Source: Caldanaerovirga acetigignens
GTDB lineage: Bacteria > Bacillota > Thermosediminibacteria > Thermosediminibacterales > Thermosediminibacteraceae
NCBI RefSeq assembly: GCF_900142995.1
Contig: NZ_FRCR01000009.1
Location: 1-64,000 of the forward strand
Length of the DNA: 64,000 nucleotides
Reading direction: 5' to 3'
The notes under the pieces are model-generated. The model was not told the DNA's origin and searched no databases. It saw only the letters and a list, made by a program, of their open reading frames with translations. The position numbers were made by a program, and so were the translations under genes. Shown piece after piece: positions 51,399 to 61,833 of this stretch; the first letter of the stretch is position 1, and each line of letters opens with the position of its first letter.

Positions 51399-52172
51399 TC
51401 AAAGATTGGGGAGAAAGTTTTTTGGATCGACACTTTCGTTTTTAATCAGCACTTCAAAGTGAAGATGTGGAGGATCTTCTACCTCAAAGGGTGCGGTTTT
51501 CCCTACCCCGCCTATTACCTCACCTTTTTTGACCTTCTTCCCTTTATGTACAAGATTGTCTGCCATTAGATTCCCGTACAGAGTCCTTATGCCATTGCCA
51601 TGGTCAATAACTACCACAACACCGAGCTTTGGATCGGAATTCCTTATTTCTACAACCGTTCCCGCCATTGCAGCTTTAACCTGCGTCCCAATATCAGCCG
51701 CTATATCAACCCCTTTGTGAACACACCACTGCTCTAGGGTCTTCGAGTAAACGAGCTCGTCTGAAGAATGTTTTGTAATAACCTTTCCAACCACAGGCAT
51801 TATCATGGTTGCGGGATTTTCAGATAATGCCTGTACCGCTTCATGTTTCTCACTTTGCCTATCCTCATCAAAAATTTTTGTTTCTCCATTTGGCTCTTCC
51901 TGCACTTCATTTTCCTGCGAAATGCCATACTTTTCAGGTTGGTTTTCGGATATTGCTCCTTCGTTTAAACTGATTTCCCACTCCTTCGGTTCAGAATGAC
52001 TTTTGGGCTCCGAGGGCGGACTATTTGAAAGCCTCAAGTACCAAAACGCACCGTTTGCAGTAAATAGAACCGCCAGGAAGCCCAGCAAAAGTAATTTTTT
52101 AATAGATACTCTTTTTCTCACCTTTTGCATAAAGGAGGAAAACTTTTTTATTGCCCGCCCTCCGCGGAACAT
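51399..52172 (-). CDS. spoIIQ: SpoIIQ-type M23 peptidase domain protein
   Basis: A 257-residue protein with a membrane segment (LLLLGFLAVLFTANGAFWYL, about residues 27-46), a Ser/Pro/Glu-rich stalk, and a LytM/M23 domain (about 130-255). The metal ligands seem complete: HKGVDIAADIG (His and Asp) and HLHFEVL (His-x-His). Clostridial SpoIIQ proteins keep these, whereas that of Bacillus subtilis lacks one. It lies between spoIID and spoIIID, as in Clostridioides. It connects forespore and mother cell during engulfment. Confidence 0.88.
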   Translation of the reverse strand: MFRGGRAIKKFSSFMQKVRKRVSIKKLLLLGFLAVLFTANGAFWYLRLSNSPPSEPKSHSEPKEWEISLNEGAISENQPEKYGISQENEVQEEPNGETKIFDEDRQSEKHEAVQALSENPATMIMPVVGKVITKHSSDELVYSKTLEQWCVHKGVDIAADIGTQVKAAMAGTVVEIRNSDPKLGVVVVIDHGNGIRTLYGNLMADNLVHKGKKVKKGEVIGGVGKTAPFEVEDPPHLHFEVLIKNESVDPKNFLPNL

Positions 52173-52230
52173 TCACATCACCTCATTTTTATTATGACCA
52201 TAATTTTCCTCCATTATGCGTCTGTCTTAT

Positions 52231-53229
52231 TTAATTTATTTTTTTAATTTCAATACCAGTGTAATAATGCTTTAAAATATCTACAAAGCTGGCTCCCCTT
52301 TCAGCCATGGCATTTGCTCCGTACTGGCTTAAGCCTACACCGTGGCCGTAACCTATAGTGGTAAACTTTATTTGGTCTTTATTCCTTTCCCATTTGAAAT
52401 TAGTCGAATTAAGCTCGAACAGTTCCCTTATTTCGGTTCCGCTTACTATCCTGTTCCCTATCCGCATCTTCTTTATACGTCCCCCCTCGCTCCTTTCGAT
52501 TATTTCCCATTGACTTTCGGGCCTTTGCGGATCAATAGAGATATCGGGCCATTTTTGCCTTATCTTCGAAACAACTTCACTCACCGGTAGATGTTTTATC
52601 GCGATAAATTTCGGCGAAGACTCTTCTCCGGGACTTATCACACTTCTTAGATACGGGACAAAATTGCCCCATACATCTTCGGAGTTTTCTGTCTTCCCTC
52701 CACTAGTAGAATGAAAAAGGGGATCTATAGGTTCTCCTTGATAAAAGATGATTATGCCGGAGGTGCTATTCACTGCCTGGGATATTTTGCTGTAATAATG
52801 ATAAAATGCAAATATCCCCCATTTTTTCAACATCTGGCTGGTACTTATCCAAGCTTGACAGTGAGTAGGATCGTCACAGACATCCGCTTCTTTTTGCAGG
52901 CTGCAACCCGTCCCCCCTTTGGACCTCATTCTTTTGTAAACATAAGTTCTGGCTGCCACCGCTTGGGCTTTTAAAGCCTCGATCTTAAAGGATGCCGGCA
53001 TCTCTGCTGCCACTACTCCCTTTACATATTCTTCCAAGGGTATTTTTTCTATCCTGTTTTTTGAAGTTATGTAAAGGGACACCGTTAATTCCTGGGGTTT
53101 TACTATTTTGCCCTTTTCATCTAACCCTTCATACAAACGGCTGCTGCAGCTCCTAACTATAGCCGCAGGTAAAACAATAACTAGTAAAAACATAAAAAAA
53201 ATGATACAATACGCAATATTTTTCATCAT
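52231..53229 (-). CDS. spoIID: stage II sporulation protein D (lytic transglycosylase)
   Basis: A 332-residue enzyme with an N-terminal membrane segment (IAYCIIFFMFLLVIVLPAAI) and the SpoIID domain: catalytic Glu in VAAEMPASFKIEALKAQAVA, the Cys motif CDDPTHCQAW and the end GYGHGVGLSQYGANAMAERG. It cuts glycan strands during septal thinning and engulfment. Two Met codons start the frame. It lies downstream of murA, as in many Firmicutes. Confidence 0.95.
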   Translation of the reverse strand: MMKNIAYCIIFFMFLLVIVLPAAIVRSCSSRLYEGLDEKGKIVKPQELTVSLYITSKNRIEKIPLEEYVKGVVAAEMPASFKIEALKAQAVAARTYVYKRMRSKGGTGCSLQKEADVCDDPTHCQAWISTSQMLKKWGIFAFYHYYSKISQAVNSTSGIIIFYQGEPIDPLFHSTSGGKTENSEDVWGNFVPYLRSVISPGEESSPKFIAIKHLPVSEVVSKIRQKWPDISIDPQRPESQWEIIERSEGGRIKKMRIGNRIVSGTEIRELFELNSTNFKWERNKDQIKFTTIGYGHGVGLSQYGANAMAERGASFVDILKHYYTGIEIKKIN

Positions 53230-53297
53230 ATCCCCTGCCCCTATTTGTCCTTTTAAAAATTTTATTTTCTTATCTTGGGGAATATGATGAATTTAAA

Positions 53298-53322
53298 TAA
53301 AAAAGAGCCTCAATCGGCTCTT
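53298..53322 (-). terminator. terminator overlapping the murA stop codon
   Basis: On the minus strand AAAGAGCC, loop GATTG and GGCTCTTT form a hairpin followed by TTTATTT. The TGA stop of murA is inside the loop. Confidence 0.8.
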
Positions 53323-54560
53323 TCTATCTTCCCGCCCAACCCCTTTACCTTTTCGACAATATTTTCATAGCCCCTATCTACATGATGGGCGTTTAAGACT
53401 GTCGTCTTGCCTTCGGCCGCAAGGCCGGCCAGTATGAGCGCTGCTCCCGCTCTCAGGTCTGTCGCCTTCACCGGAGCTCCGGTAAACCGCTCCACTCCTT
53501 CAATAATCGCGCTTCTGCCCTCGATCTTTATTTTCGCACCCATTCGCTTCAGTTCCTCAACATGCATAAATCTGTTCTCAAATACGGTCTCCGTTATCAC
53601 GCTTGTGCCAGTACATAGGCTAAGATAAGCCATCATCTGAGCTTGCATATCGGTTGGGAAACCCGGATAAGGCATGGTCTTTACATCCACCGGACCTGGC
53701 CTTCCCTTTCCTATAACCCTTACGCCATCCTCGCTTTCTTCAAGTTCCGCACCGCTTTCGATGAGTTTTGCAATAAGAGGCTTTAAATGTTCTGTTACAA
53801 CATTTTCTACCACCACGTCTCCGTTTGTGATGGCTCCGGCTATTAAATATGTCCCTGCCTCTATTCGGTCGGGTATCACAGTATACGAGATGCCCTTTAA
53901 ACTCTTGACCCCTTCTATTTTTATGACATCTGTCCCAGCACCTCTGATGTGGGCTCCCATCGAATTTAAAAAGTTTGCAAGGTCCACAATCTCCGGTTCT
54001 TTTGCTGCATTTTCTATGATGGTCTGGCCTTCAGCCATTGCGGCTGCCATTATGATGTTTTCGGTGGCACCTACGCTGGGAAAGTCAAGATAAATGATGT
54101 TTCCTTTGAGTTTTTCGCATTTAGCTTCTACATACCCATGTCCCATTTCTATATCTGCTCCAAGAGCTGCAAATCCTTTTAAATGTAAGTCAATTGGCCT
54201 ACTTCCTATAGCACACCCGCCGGGCAAAGATATTTTTGCCCTTTTGAACCTCGCTAAAAGAGGCCCCATCACCAAAAAAGAAGCTCTCATTTTCCTTACA
54301 AGCTCATAAGGGGCCTCAAATTTATTTATATCAGATGAATTTATTTTCAAAGCTCTGTCTTTTTTTTCACATCCTGCCCCTAGGGCTATGAGTACCTCCT
54401 TCATGACCCTTACATCTTCAAGTTCGGGGACATCCTCTATCGTACATTCTCCATCTGCGAGGAGAGCTGCAGCCATTACGGGCAGGACTGCGTTTTTAGC
54501 ACTGCTGACTTTCACAGTGCCTTTTAGGCGTACACCACCTTCTATTATGAAACTGGCCAA
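53310..54560 (-). CDS. murA: UDP-N-acetylglucosamine 1-carboxyvinyltransferase
   Basis: A 416-residue enzyme of the first committed step to UDP-MurNAc, using PEP. The active-site Cys is in [14 protein letters not shown] (fosfomycin target), with the N-terminal motif [20 protein letters not shown]. Normal length. TTG start with GGGGGAAAG upstream. The gene lies between ywmB and spoIID, the order known from Bacillus. Confidence 0.97.
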   Translation of the reverse strand: MASFIIEGGVRLKGTVKVSSAKNAVLPVMAAALLADGECTIEDVPELEDVRVMKEVLIALGAGCEKKDRALKINSSDINKFEAPYELVRKMRASFLVMGPLLARFKRAKISLPGGCAIGSRPIDLHLKGFAALGADIEMGHGYVEAKCEKLKGNIIYLDFPSVGATENIIMAAAMAEGQTIIENAAKEPEIVDLANFLNSMGAHIRGAGTDVIKIEGVKSLKGISYTVIPDRIEAGTYLIAGAITNGDVVVENVVTEHLKPLIAKLIESGAELEESEDGVRVIGKGRPGPVDVKTMPYPGFPTDMQAQMMAYLSLCTGTSVITETVFENRFMHVEELKRMGAKIKIEGRSAIIEGVERFTGAPVKATDLRAGAALILAGLAAEGKTTVLNAHHVDRGYENIVEKVKGLGGKIERAD

Positions 54561-54577
54561 TCTCTTTCCCCCCGAAT

Positions 54578-55324
54578 CTAGTATTCAATCGAAAGAACCG
54601 GTACCCCCAACCAGACATAGGTTTTTTGATCCTGATCACTATACCTTACGGCTATATTTATGTTGTATCTTTTTCCCATTATCTCAAGGCTCTCCTGGAA
54701 AAACGGGCTGTAACCTATAAAGTTTTGCATTTCGAGGTCTTCCATCTTCTCCACTTCTTTTGTCCTGAGCTCTTCAAGAATTCCCGTTACAATTTTATCT
54801 TGTTCTACCCGCTTAAGTTTACCATAAATACCCCCGGCAAGGCAAGTGGTAATTCTTGATTGCCCTCCGTTTGATGTAACTGCAAAAGCTACTTTTTGCT
54901 TCACTTCTTTTAGTTTTCTCACATTGCTGCCAGACGCGCTGACCGCTAGATAGGTTTGTGGTTCCTTTTCAAACTCCTCGGGCAATTTTACGCTCTGGAC
55001 TACTATCCTAACGTAGTTTCCATCATGCAGCAAACCTTCAAGTATCAACACTCTGTACATATCATCCTGTTCCTGGCTTATGGTTAATTTCTCATCTGAT
55101 GTTTGGAAAATTCTAAAAACGTTTTCTGCGATTTTCTTCATGTCTGAAAACTCCATAAAATTCCTATTTATTACAGACCAGTCCGCCACATCGAACGATT
55201 CAATCTGGACTTTGTTAGCTGTCAAGGCTTTAACTAAAAGGTCTTCTTCTGACATGCTGTATGATGAAAAGGAGCTTGCTAGCATAAAAAATACCGTTAT
55301 GGCAACTATTTTCATAAATTTCAC
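54578..55324 (-). CDS. YwmB-family exported protein
   Basis: A 248-residue protein with a signal peptide ([20 protein letters not shown]) and the YwmB domain (TATA-binding-protein-like fold): [21 protein letters not shown] region early, [19 protein letters not shown] in the middle and a C-terminal [23 protein letters not shown] at 55324 has GGAGGAG seven bases upstream; the frame is open to 55354 but without a better start. Function unknown; it accompanies murA and spoIID. Confidence 0.85.
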   Translation of the reverse strand: MKFMKIVAITVFFMLASSFSSYSMSEEDLLVKALTANKVQIESFDVADWSVINRNFMEFSDMKKIAENVFRIFQTSDEKLTISQEQDDMYRVLILEGLLHDGNYVRIVVQSVKLPEEFEKEPQTYLAVSASGSNVRKLKEVKQKVAFAVTSNGGQSRITTCLAGGIYGKLKRVEQDKIVTGILEELRTKEVEKMEDLEMQNFIGYSPFFQESLEIMGKRYNINIAVRYSDQDQKTYVWLGVPVLSIEY

Positions 55325-55489
55325 AAATGTCTCCTCCCTGATAAGGATGTTCATTTTAGATTATTGCCATAAATTGTATTTTTTATGCCATCTCCTTTTG
55401 AAGTATTCGGTCATGACGTTTCCATACCATAATATTCTTCAAATCTTTTTCGCACACTTTTTAACTTTTCTGCGTTTTTTTCTAAAAGC

Positions 55490-55520
55490 AAAAAACCCGC
55501 CCCTTTTGTAGAGGCGGTTC
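55490..55520 (-). terminator. terminator of the V-type ATPase operon
   Basis: On the minus strand GAACCGCCTC pairs with GGGGCGGGTT, followed by TTTTT, about 20-50 bases after the subunit D stop. Confidence 0.85.
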
Positions 55521-55540
55521 AAATTATGACTATCATTCCA

Positions 55541-56167
55541 TTACCCCTGCATTACCATTTCCTTTATCTTCATCAATCTCGTGCGGCTGGAGCGCTCGTT
55601 TTCGTCCAGTTTCATAGTTATATACTTTATTGTTTTCTCAAGCTGAGGAATAAGCACGTACTCTAGAGCATTCACCCTTCTTCTTGTCTTTTCGATTTCA
55701 TCTGCCATTAACTGGCACGCTTTTTCGAATTCGGCAAGTTTCAGCATTTTCGGAAGGATGGACGACAAAGTCCGGATGGCAAAGTCCATTTCGGCAGAAG
55801 TTCCTGCAAAGCCATAAGGGTACAAATTTTTCCCTTCTTCCATGGATATCTCTATGCGGGGCACATTTACGCTCATTATATTGCTCTTTTTAATATCTAT
55901 GCTGACTTCAGCCGTGGGAATCATCAGGCTTTCTTCCACAACGCTTGCAGGCATTTGGCTGCGAGCCATCGTAAAACTTTGGAAGGCTGCTATAAGTTCG
56001 CGCTCTACTTCCTCCCGCAAGGCCTTATTCTGCTTCACCATATCTATAAATTTCTTTATGAGCTCATCCTGCTTATCTTTTAAGAGCTTGTGGCCCCGCT
56101 TTGCCGTCACAAGCCTTTTTTTCAGCCTTGAAAGCTCCATCCGGTTTGGATTAGCCCTTATTTCCAT
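55541..56167 (-). CDS. atpD: V-type ATPase subunit D (central stalk)
   Basis: A 208-residue, largely alpha-helical protein forming the central rotor stalk with subunit F. Family features are NPNRMELSRLKKRLVTAKRG at the N-terminus and ADEIEKTRRRVNALEYVLIP near the C-terminus. Last gene of the operon, 2 bases after subunit B. Confidence 0.95.
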   Translation of the reverse strand: MEIRANPNRMELSRLKKRLVTAKRGHKLLKDKQDELIKKFIDMVKQNKALREEVERELIAAFQSFTMARSQMPASVVEESLMIPTAEVSIDIKKSNIMSVNVPRIEISMEEGKNLYPYGFAGTSAEMDFAIRTLSSILPKMLKLAEFEKACQLMADEIEKTRRRVNALEYVLIPQLEKTIKYITMKLDENERSSRTRLMKIKEMVMQG

Positions 56168-56169
56168 TT

Positions 56170-57552
56170 TTATTCTTCTCCTTTTTTGGGTAAGTACTTC
56201 TCGATGTATTCGTCCCTAATCCTCTTGAGCTCAACTTTCGGAAGTATGGTCAAGAGTTCCCATCCTATCGTCAGGGTTTCCTCAATGCTCCTGTCCTCAT
56301 CTTCCCTCTGGGCCACATACCTTCTCTCAAACTCGTCCGCGAATTTCGCATATAGCTTATCCGTATCGGAAAGGGCGGCCTCACCCAGTATTACTGCCAG
56401 CTCTTTTGCCTGCTTGCCGCGGGCATAGGAAGCAAAGAGCTGGTTCATTGTATCTGCGTGGTCCTCTCTTGTCTTGCCCTTCCCTATACCTTTGTCCTTG
56501 AGACGCGAGAGGGACGGGAGCACGTCAATGGGAGGATAAATGCCCTTTCTGTGAAGTTCGCGGCTCAAGATTATCTGTCCCTCGGTTATATATCCCGTAA
56601 GGTCCGGTATCGGGTGAGTCTTGTCGTCTTCCGGCATCGTCAGAATCGGTATTTGCGTTATAGAACCCTTCTTTCCCTTTATCCTTCCAGCTCTTTCGTA
56701 TATTGTAGAAAGGTCCGTGTAAAGGTACCCGGGATAACCCCTACGCCCCGGAACCTCCTTTCTTGCAGCCGAAACTTCCCTTAAGGCCTCGCAGTAATTG
56801 GTCATGTCAGTCAGAATTACAAGTACATGCATATCTTTTTCATAAGCCAGAAATTCCGCACAGGTCAATGCCATTCGGGGCGTTGCTATACGCTCTATAG
56901 CGGGGTCATTGGCCAAATTAATGAACAGAACCGACCTATCTATGGCTCCGGTGCGCCTGAAATCCGAGATGAAGTAGTCAGCTTCCTCAAAGGTGATGCC
57001 CATTGCTGCAAAAACTACCGCAAATTTGCTTTCAGTCCCGAGAACTTTTGCCTGCCTTGCTATCTGCGCCGCCAGTTGGGCGTGGGGAAGGCCAGAACCC
57101 GAGAAAATCGGCAGTTTCTGCCCCCTTACCAGCGTGTTTAGACCATCGATGGCCGAAATTCCCGTCTGTATGAACTCTGAAGGATAGTCGCGGGCAGCCG
57201 GGTTTATGGGGCTACCGTTTATATCAAGCCTTTTTTCCGGTATTATCATCGGGCCTTTATCCCGCGGGCGGCCAAAGCCGTCGAATACCCTGCCCAGCAT
57301 ATCTATAGAAACGCCCAGTTCTATGCTCTTCCCTACAAACCTGACCTTGCAGTCGTTTATATTAAGTCCAGTCGAACCCTCGAAAAGCTGGACCAAAGCT
57401 TTATCGCCGTTTACTTCTAGCACCTGTCCCCGGCGAATCTCACCGCTGCCGGTTTCTATCTCTACAAGCTCATTGTATTTTACTCCTTCCACATTCTCTA
57501 CAAGCATCAGCGGCCCGACGATCTCTTTTGCCGTTTTATACTCTTTAAGCAT
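56170..57552 (-). CDS. atpB: V-type ATPase subunit B (regulatory)
   Basis: A 460-residue non-catalytic subunit of the A3B3 head. Family marks are [24 protein letters not shown] [40 protein letters not shown] in place of a true P-loop, and [23 protein letters not shown] at 57552 is chosen with GAAGGAGGT upstream; a GTG at 57561 lies in that site. Its start overlaps the end of subunit A. Confidence 0.96.
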   Translation of the reverse strand: MLKEYKTAKEIVGPLMLVENVEGVKYNELVEIETGSGEIRRGQVLEVNGDKALVQLFEGSTGLNINDCKVRFVGKSIELGVSIDMLGRVFDGFGRPRDKGPMIIPEKRLDINGSPINPAARDYPSEFIQTGISAIDGLNTLVRGQKLPIFSGSGLPHAQLAAQIARQAKVLGTESKFAVVFAAMGITFEEADYFISDFRRTGAIDRSVLFINLANDPAIERIATPRMALTCAEFLAYEKDMHVLVILTDMTNYCEALREVSAARKEVPGRRGYPGYLYTDLSTIYERAGRIKGKKGSITQIPILTMPEDDKTHPIPDLTGYITEGQIILSRELHRKGIYPPIDVLPSLSRLKDKGIGKGKTREDHADTMNQLFASYARGKQAKELAVILGEAALSDTDKLYAKFADEFERRYVAQREDEDRSIEETLTIGWELLTILPKVELKRIRDEYIEKYLPKKGEE

Positions 57553-59317
57553 CGGCTGCACCTCCTTCTACGAGGTCCTGCATTGCTTTCCTTATTTCAT
57601 CTTCGATTTCGTCGAACAGGTGCATGTTGGATTCCTCTATATACTTGGCTCGGGCTATCCTTTCGCGCACCGGATGTTTTTCTATATCGGAGAAGAAAGC
57701 ACCTTTTTCTAGCGCCTTTTGCGCTTCGTGGTAAAACATAAGTATCAACTTCAGCATCCTGTATTGCTTTTCCTTTGAAGAGTAGGTATCGACTTCGTGG
57801 AAAGCGTTCTGATGCAGGAAGTCTTCTCTTATGGATCTTGCCACTTCCAGCACTAGGCGGTCTCCTGTGGAAAGGGCATCTATACCTACGAGCCTCACTA
57901 TCTCCTGAAGGCTGTCTTCTTCCTGCAAGAGCCTCATGGCCTCAGAACGGAGCTGTCCCCAATCGCTGCTTACTTTTTTGTTCATGTATTCTTCTACTAC
58001 ATCAGAGTAAAGGGAATAGCTCGTCAGCCAGTTGATAGCGGGGAAGTGGCGCGCATAAGCAAGTTGCGCATCTAACGCCCAAAACACCTTTACAACGCGC
58101 AGTGTCGCCTGGGTAACAGGTTCAGAAAGGTCTCCGCCGGGTGGCGATACAGCTCCGACTACCGTTAGAGCTCCTTCTCGGTTGTCGCTGCCAAGGCAGA
58201 TAACTCTTCCGGCCCTCTCGTAAAATTCCGCAAGTCTTCTTGATAGATATGCAGGATAACCCTCTTCGCCCGGCATCTCTTCGAGCCTGCCCGACATTTC
58301 GCGAAGAGCTTCCGCCCAGCGTGAAGTGGAATCTGCCATCAGAGCCACGCTATATCCCATATCCCTGAAATATTCGGCAATAGTTATTCCCGTGTAAATC
58401 GATGCTTCCCGGGCCGCAACCGGCATGTTGGACGTATTTGCAATTAAAACGGTGCGCTTCATTAGCGGCTCGCCGGTCTTTGGATCTTTCAATTCCGGGA
58501 ACTCCAAAAGAACGTCGGTCATCTCGTTGCCTCGCTCGCCGCAGCCGATGTAGACTACAATTTCTGCATCGGCCCATTTTGCCAACTGGTGCTGCACCAC
58601 CGTCTTTCCGCTGCCGAAGGGTCCCGGTATGCAGGCGGTCCCACCCTTTGTAACGGGAAAGAACGTATCGATAACCCTCTGGCCCGTCGACATGGGAATT
58701 TCAGGCGGCAGTTTTTCTTTATAGGGCCTGGTCTTTCTTACCGGCCACTTTTGCATCATTGTAAGCTCCAGCGCCTTTCCCGATTCGGTCCTCACTACGG
58801 CTACCGGCTCCGTTACCGTAAACTCCCCTTCTCTGATGTCTTCTATAATTCCAAAAATACCAGGGGGCACCATTATACGGTGTTCCACTATCACCGTCTC
58901 CTGCACCGTGCCTATTATATCACCGCCGGCAACCCTGTCTCCGGGCTTTACTCTGGGCGTAAATTTCCATTTTTTCTCACGATTCAAAGCCGGCACGTCA
59001 ATACCCCTGGTTATAAAGCTGCCGACATTTTTCTCTATAACGTCAAGGGGTCTTTGAATTCCATCGAAAATACCTTCGAGCATTCCCGGTCCCAGTTCGA
59101 CGCTGAGGGGTTCTCCTGTGGATACCACCGGGTCTCCGGGGCCCAATCCCGATGTTTCTTCGTAAACCTGAATCGAAACTTTATCTCCCCGGATTTCTAT
59201 GACTTCGCCGACGAGGCCTTGCGTTCCCACTTTTACAACGTCGAACATCTTTGCCTCGGGAAGACCCGTAGCTACCACGAGGGGACCGGAAACTTTTGTT
59301 ATTATTCCCTGGCTCAT
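57545..59317 (-). CDS. atpA: V-type ATPase subunit A (catalytic)
   Basis: A 590-residue catalytic subunit with Walker [21 protein letters not shown] (about residues 228-247), the non-homologous insert typical of V/A-type A subunits (about 115-185), and [20 protein letters not shown]. Length is normal. Overlaps F by four bases and B by about eight, consistent with coupled translation. Confidence 0.97.
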   Translation of the reverse strand: MSQGIITKVSGPLVVATGLPEAKMFDVVKVGTQGLVGEVIEIRGDKVSIQVYEETSGLGPGDPVVSTGEPLSVELGPGMLEGIFDGIQRPLDVIEKNVGSFITRGIDVPALNREKKWKFTPRVKPGDRVAGGDIIGTVQETVIVEHRIMVPPGIFGIIEDIREGEFTVTEPVAVVRTESGKALELTMMQKWPVRKTRPYKEKLPPEIPMSTGQRVIDTFFPVTKGGTACIPGPFGSGKTVVQHQLAKWADAEIVVYIGCGERGNEMTDVLLEFPELKDPKTGEPLMKRTVLIANTSNMPVAAREASIYTGITIAEYFRDMGYSVALMADSTSRWAEALREMSGRLEEMPGEEGYPAYLSRRLAEFYERAGRVICLGSDNREGALTVVGAVSPPGGDLSEPVTQATLRVVKVFWALDAQLAYARHFPAINWLTSYSLYSDVVEEYMNKKVSSDWGQLRSEAMRLLQEEDSLQEIVRLVGIDALSTGDRLVLEVARSIREDFLHQNAFHEVDTYSSKEKQYRMLKLILMFYHEAQKALEKGAFFSDIEKHPVRERIARAKYIEESNMHLFDEIEDEIRKAMQDLVEGGAADA

Positions 59318-59643
59318 TCCCTTCCCTCTCTTTCAAAAATGATATCCACTCCAATAGCTTTTTCTACAGATTTTTTCACGTCAGTCATGCCGATTCCCAG
59401 AGTACCCCGGTTGCTGGGAATCAGAGTTATTATAGGCAAGGTTTTGTTCCTAAAAAGGTCTATTTTGTCCATGATTTTTTCTGCCAAGTGCTCCGTTATG
59501 AATATCACAGCATAATTCTCCCGTGCTAGCTTCAACAGCTTTTCTGCAGCCTCCGACTCATCGATGGTGGGGAAAGTATCAATGCCTGTCGACTTAAAAG
59601 AAAGAGCCGTATCGTGATCTGCAATTACTCCAATTTTATACAT
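59314..59643 (-). CDS. atpF: V-type ATPase subunit F
   Basis: A 109-residue Rossmann-like rotor subunit: [20 protein letters not shown] at the N-terminus and a C-terminal [22 protein letters not shown] at 59643 has GAGGG six bases upstream; an ATG at 59649 is inside that site. It overlaps subunits C and A. Confidence 0.93.
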   Translation of the reverse strand: MYKIGVIADHDTALSFKSTGIDTFPTIDESEAAEKLLKLARENYAVIFITEHLAEKIMDKIDLFRNKTLPIITLIPSNRGTLGIGMTDVKKSVEKAIGVDIIFEREGRE

Positions 59644-60640
59644 AGACATCCCTCAACCTTTCTCGAATTACGTCTCCCGATATTCCGTTTATTTTCCCCA
59701 CCATCAGTACCCGGAGTATCTTAATTTCGTTCTCCTTTGCTCCTATATATCCTGCCACCGTTTCAAGGCCGTAGGGTTTATATATCCCTTTTTTTAGAAT
59801 GCCCAGCAGGAAATCGTCCGACAGTTTTTCGTAAGTAGCCGGACTTCCCGTGGAAATCCAGTTTTCCAATCCTTCCTTGACAACTTTGGCATACTTTGAG
59901 GAAGAAAGAGCATCCACCATGGACTGTACCGGTTCTTTGAAATATTTTTCGAAAAATTCCTGTCCAATGGTCCCACCGGGCAGTAACGACTTTTCTAGAG
60001 CTTTCAAATCGGATTTCATATATTTTAATCTTACCATCGTCTTAATATTGATTAAGTCCACCAAAGCAACCAGATAGTCCTTCAGAAACTCATGTCCTAT
60101 TTCCCTTGTAAGCCCAATTAATTCTTTGTAAAGGGCTCTATCCATGGAAAGATCTATCTGCTGGGGGTCCTGGGTTTCCTCAAACAACCTCATTGCTTCC
60201 CCGTAAGCAGCTTTCATAGTTTCCGGAACTTTCGCGTCACCTTCGCCTTTTCCCAGTTTTATGAGTTCATCAACGGTTATTTCACCTAAATTTGAAAGAT
60301 TTTCACGAACATCCGCGCCCAAAATCCTGCTCTTTGCTACAACCTTGAGGTTATGATAATCGTACTTCAGTGTGAAAAACCTCACTATCCTGTGGTCCTT
60401 CAGCGATTCTCTTACAGTATTAAGGGTTTTTTTCATGCTTTTCTCGAGCGCTTTCTCAAAATCGTATACCGACTCGAGTTCTTCAAATTCGGGAGCGTAA
60501 TCGGTCTCAGACAGGACCCTCAGCACTGCTTCCATATTTTCCGCCTCAAGTATCCTTTCGATAACGCTCCTGCCCAGCAGCCTGTTTTCCAAGACTTTCA
60601 CCCTGCCTGACGCATAGAGGAATTCTTCATCCCTCGGCAT
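59636..60640 (-). CDS. atpC: V-type ATPase subunit C
   Basis: A 334-residue helical subunit joining the central stalk to the rotor ring. It begins DEEFLYASGRVKVLENRLLG and shows FFTLKYDYHNLKVVAKSRIL and LVALVDLINIKTMVRLKYMK, typical of the family. GAGGAGTG precedes the ATG. Confidence 0.94.
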   Translation of the reverse strand: MPRDEEFLYASGRVKVLENRLLGRSVIERILEAENMEAVLRVLSETDYAPEFEELESVYDFEKALEKSMKKTLNTVRESLKDHRIVRFFTLKYDYHNLKVVAKSRILGADVRENLSNLGEITVDELIKLGKGEGDAKVPETMKAAYGEAMRLFEETQDPQQIDLSMDRALYKELIGLTREIGHEFLKDYLVALVDLINIKTMVRLKYMKSDLKALEKSLLPGGTIGQEFFEKYFKEPVQSMVDALSSSKYAKVVKEGLENWISTGSPATYEKLSDDFLLGILKKGIYKPYGLETVAGYIGAKENEIKILRVLMVGKINGISGDVIRERLRDVYV

Positions 60641-60647
60641 TATGGCA

Positions 60648-61250
60648 TCACTCCTCGAAAAGTAGTCGGGCCACTTCGGTTTCTAACTCTTGCCGCTGGG
60701 CTTTGAGCAAATATTCGAAAGCGCAGTTTATTTCCACCGTTTCCGACTTTAATATAAATCCGCTTCTTATAGGCCTTTTTTCTTCGGAAATTCGCAAGTT
60801 GCCCAATTTCCCTTGTTTTTTCAAGGCTTCGTTTACCGCCGAAAGGAATTCAGGAGTGATTTTAGCCCTATCGTTTTCAGAAATTATAACCTCTTCGTTG
60901 CCATCAGCCGAAGTCAAAAGAAGCATCCTCCGGATGAGGTCAAGGTAACTTTGCTCATCCAGGCTGCTGAGCTTTTTCTCGGCTTGTGCAAAGGCTTCAT
61001 CTATCAATGCCTGCTTTGCTTCAAGAAAGCGCTTCTTTTCTTCCAACTCCGCCATAGAGAGAATCTTCCGTTTTTCTTCAGCGGCCATCTTTTGTGCTCT
61101 TTCTCGTGCCTTAATTTCTATTTCTTTTGCTTTTTCTCTTGCCTTTTCTAGTATTTCGGAGGCCTTTTTTTCTGCCTCTTTAATTATCCGGTTTTTCTCT
61201 TCAGCGGCTTCTTCCAGTATCCTTTCTTTTATTTTAGTAATGCCCTGCAT
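60648..61250 (-). CDS. atpE: V-type ATPase subunit E (peripheral stalk)
   Basis: A 200-residue protein with a long charged coiled coil (about residues 5-85, [20 protein letters not shown]) and a C-terminal domain. It pairs with subunit H/G as a peripheral stalk. GGGAGTG precedes the ATG; it follows K by 13 bases. Confidence 0.93.
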   Translation of the reverse strand: MQGITKIKERILEEAAEEKNRIIKEAEKKASEILEKAREKAKEIEIKARERAQKMAAEEKRKILSMAELEEKKRFLEAKQALIDEAFAQAEKKLSSLDEQSYLDLIRRMLLLTSADGNEEVIISENDRAKITPEFLSAVNEALKKQGKLGNLRISEEKRPIRSGFILKSETVEINCAFEYLLKAQRQELETEVARLLFEE

Positions 61251-61263
61251 TATGGTGCACTCC

Positions 61264-61761
<498 letters not shown>

Positions 61762-61833
61762 TCATTATTGTTTAATTTTTTATGATTATTTTTATAATGC
61801 AATCCTACTTAATCTCTCTTTAATCTTTTTCCA

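Noticed and set aside
58589..59515. A 308-codon open frame opposite the V-ATPase subunit A and F genes
   Set aside because: It lies fully antisense to strongly conserved genes, has no ribosome site and its composition (many His, Arg, Ser, Tyr) is that of an antisense shadow.
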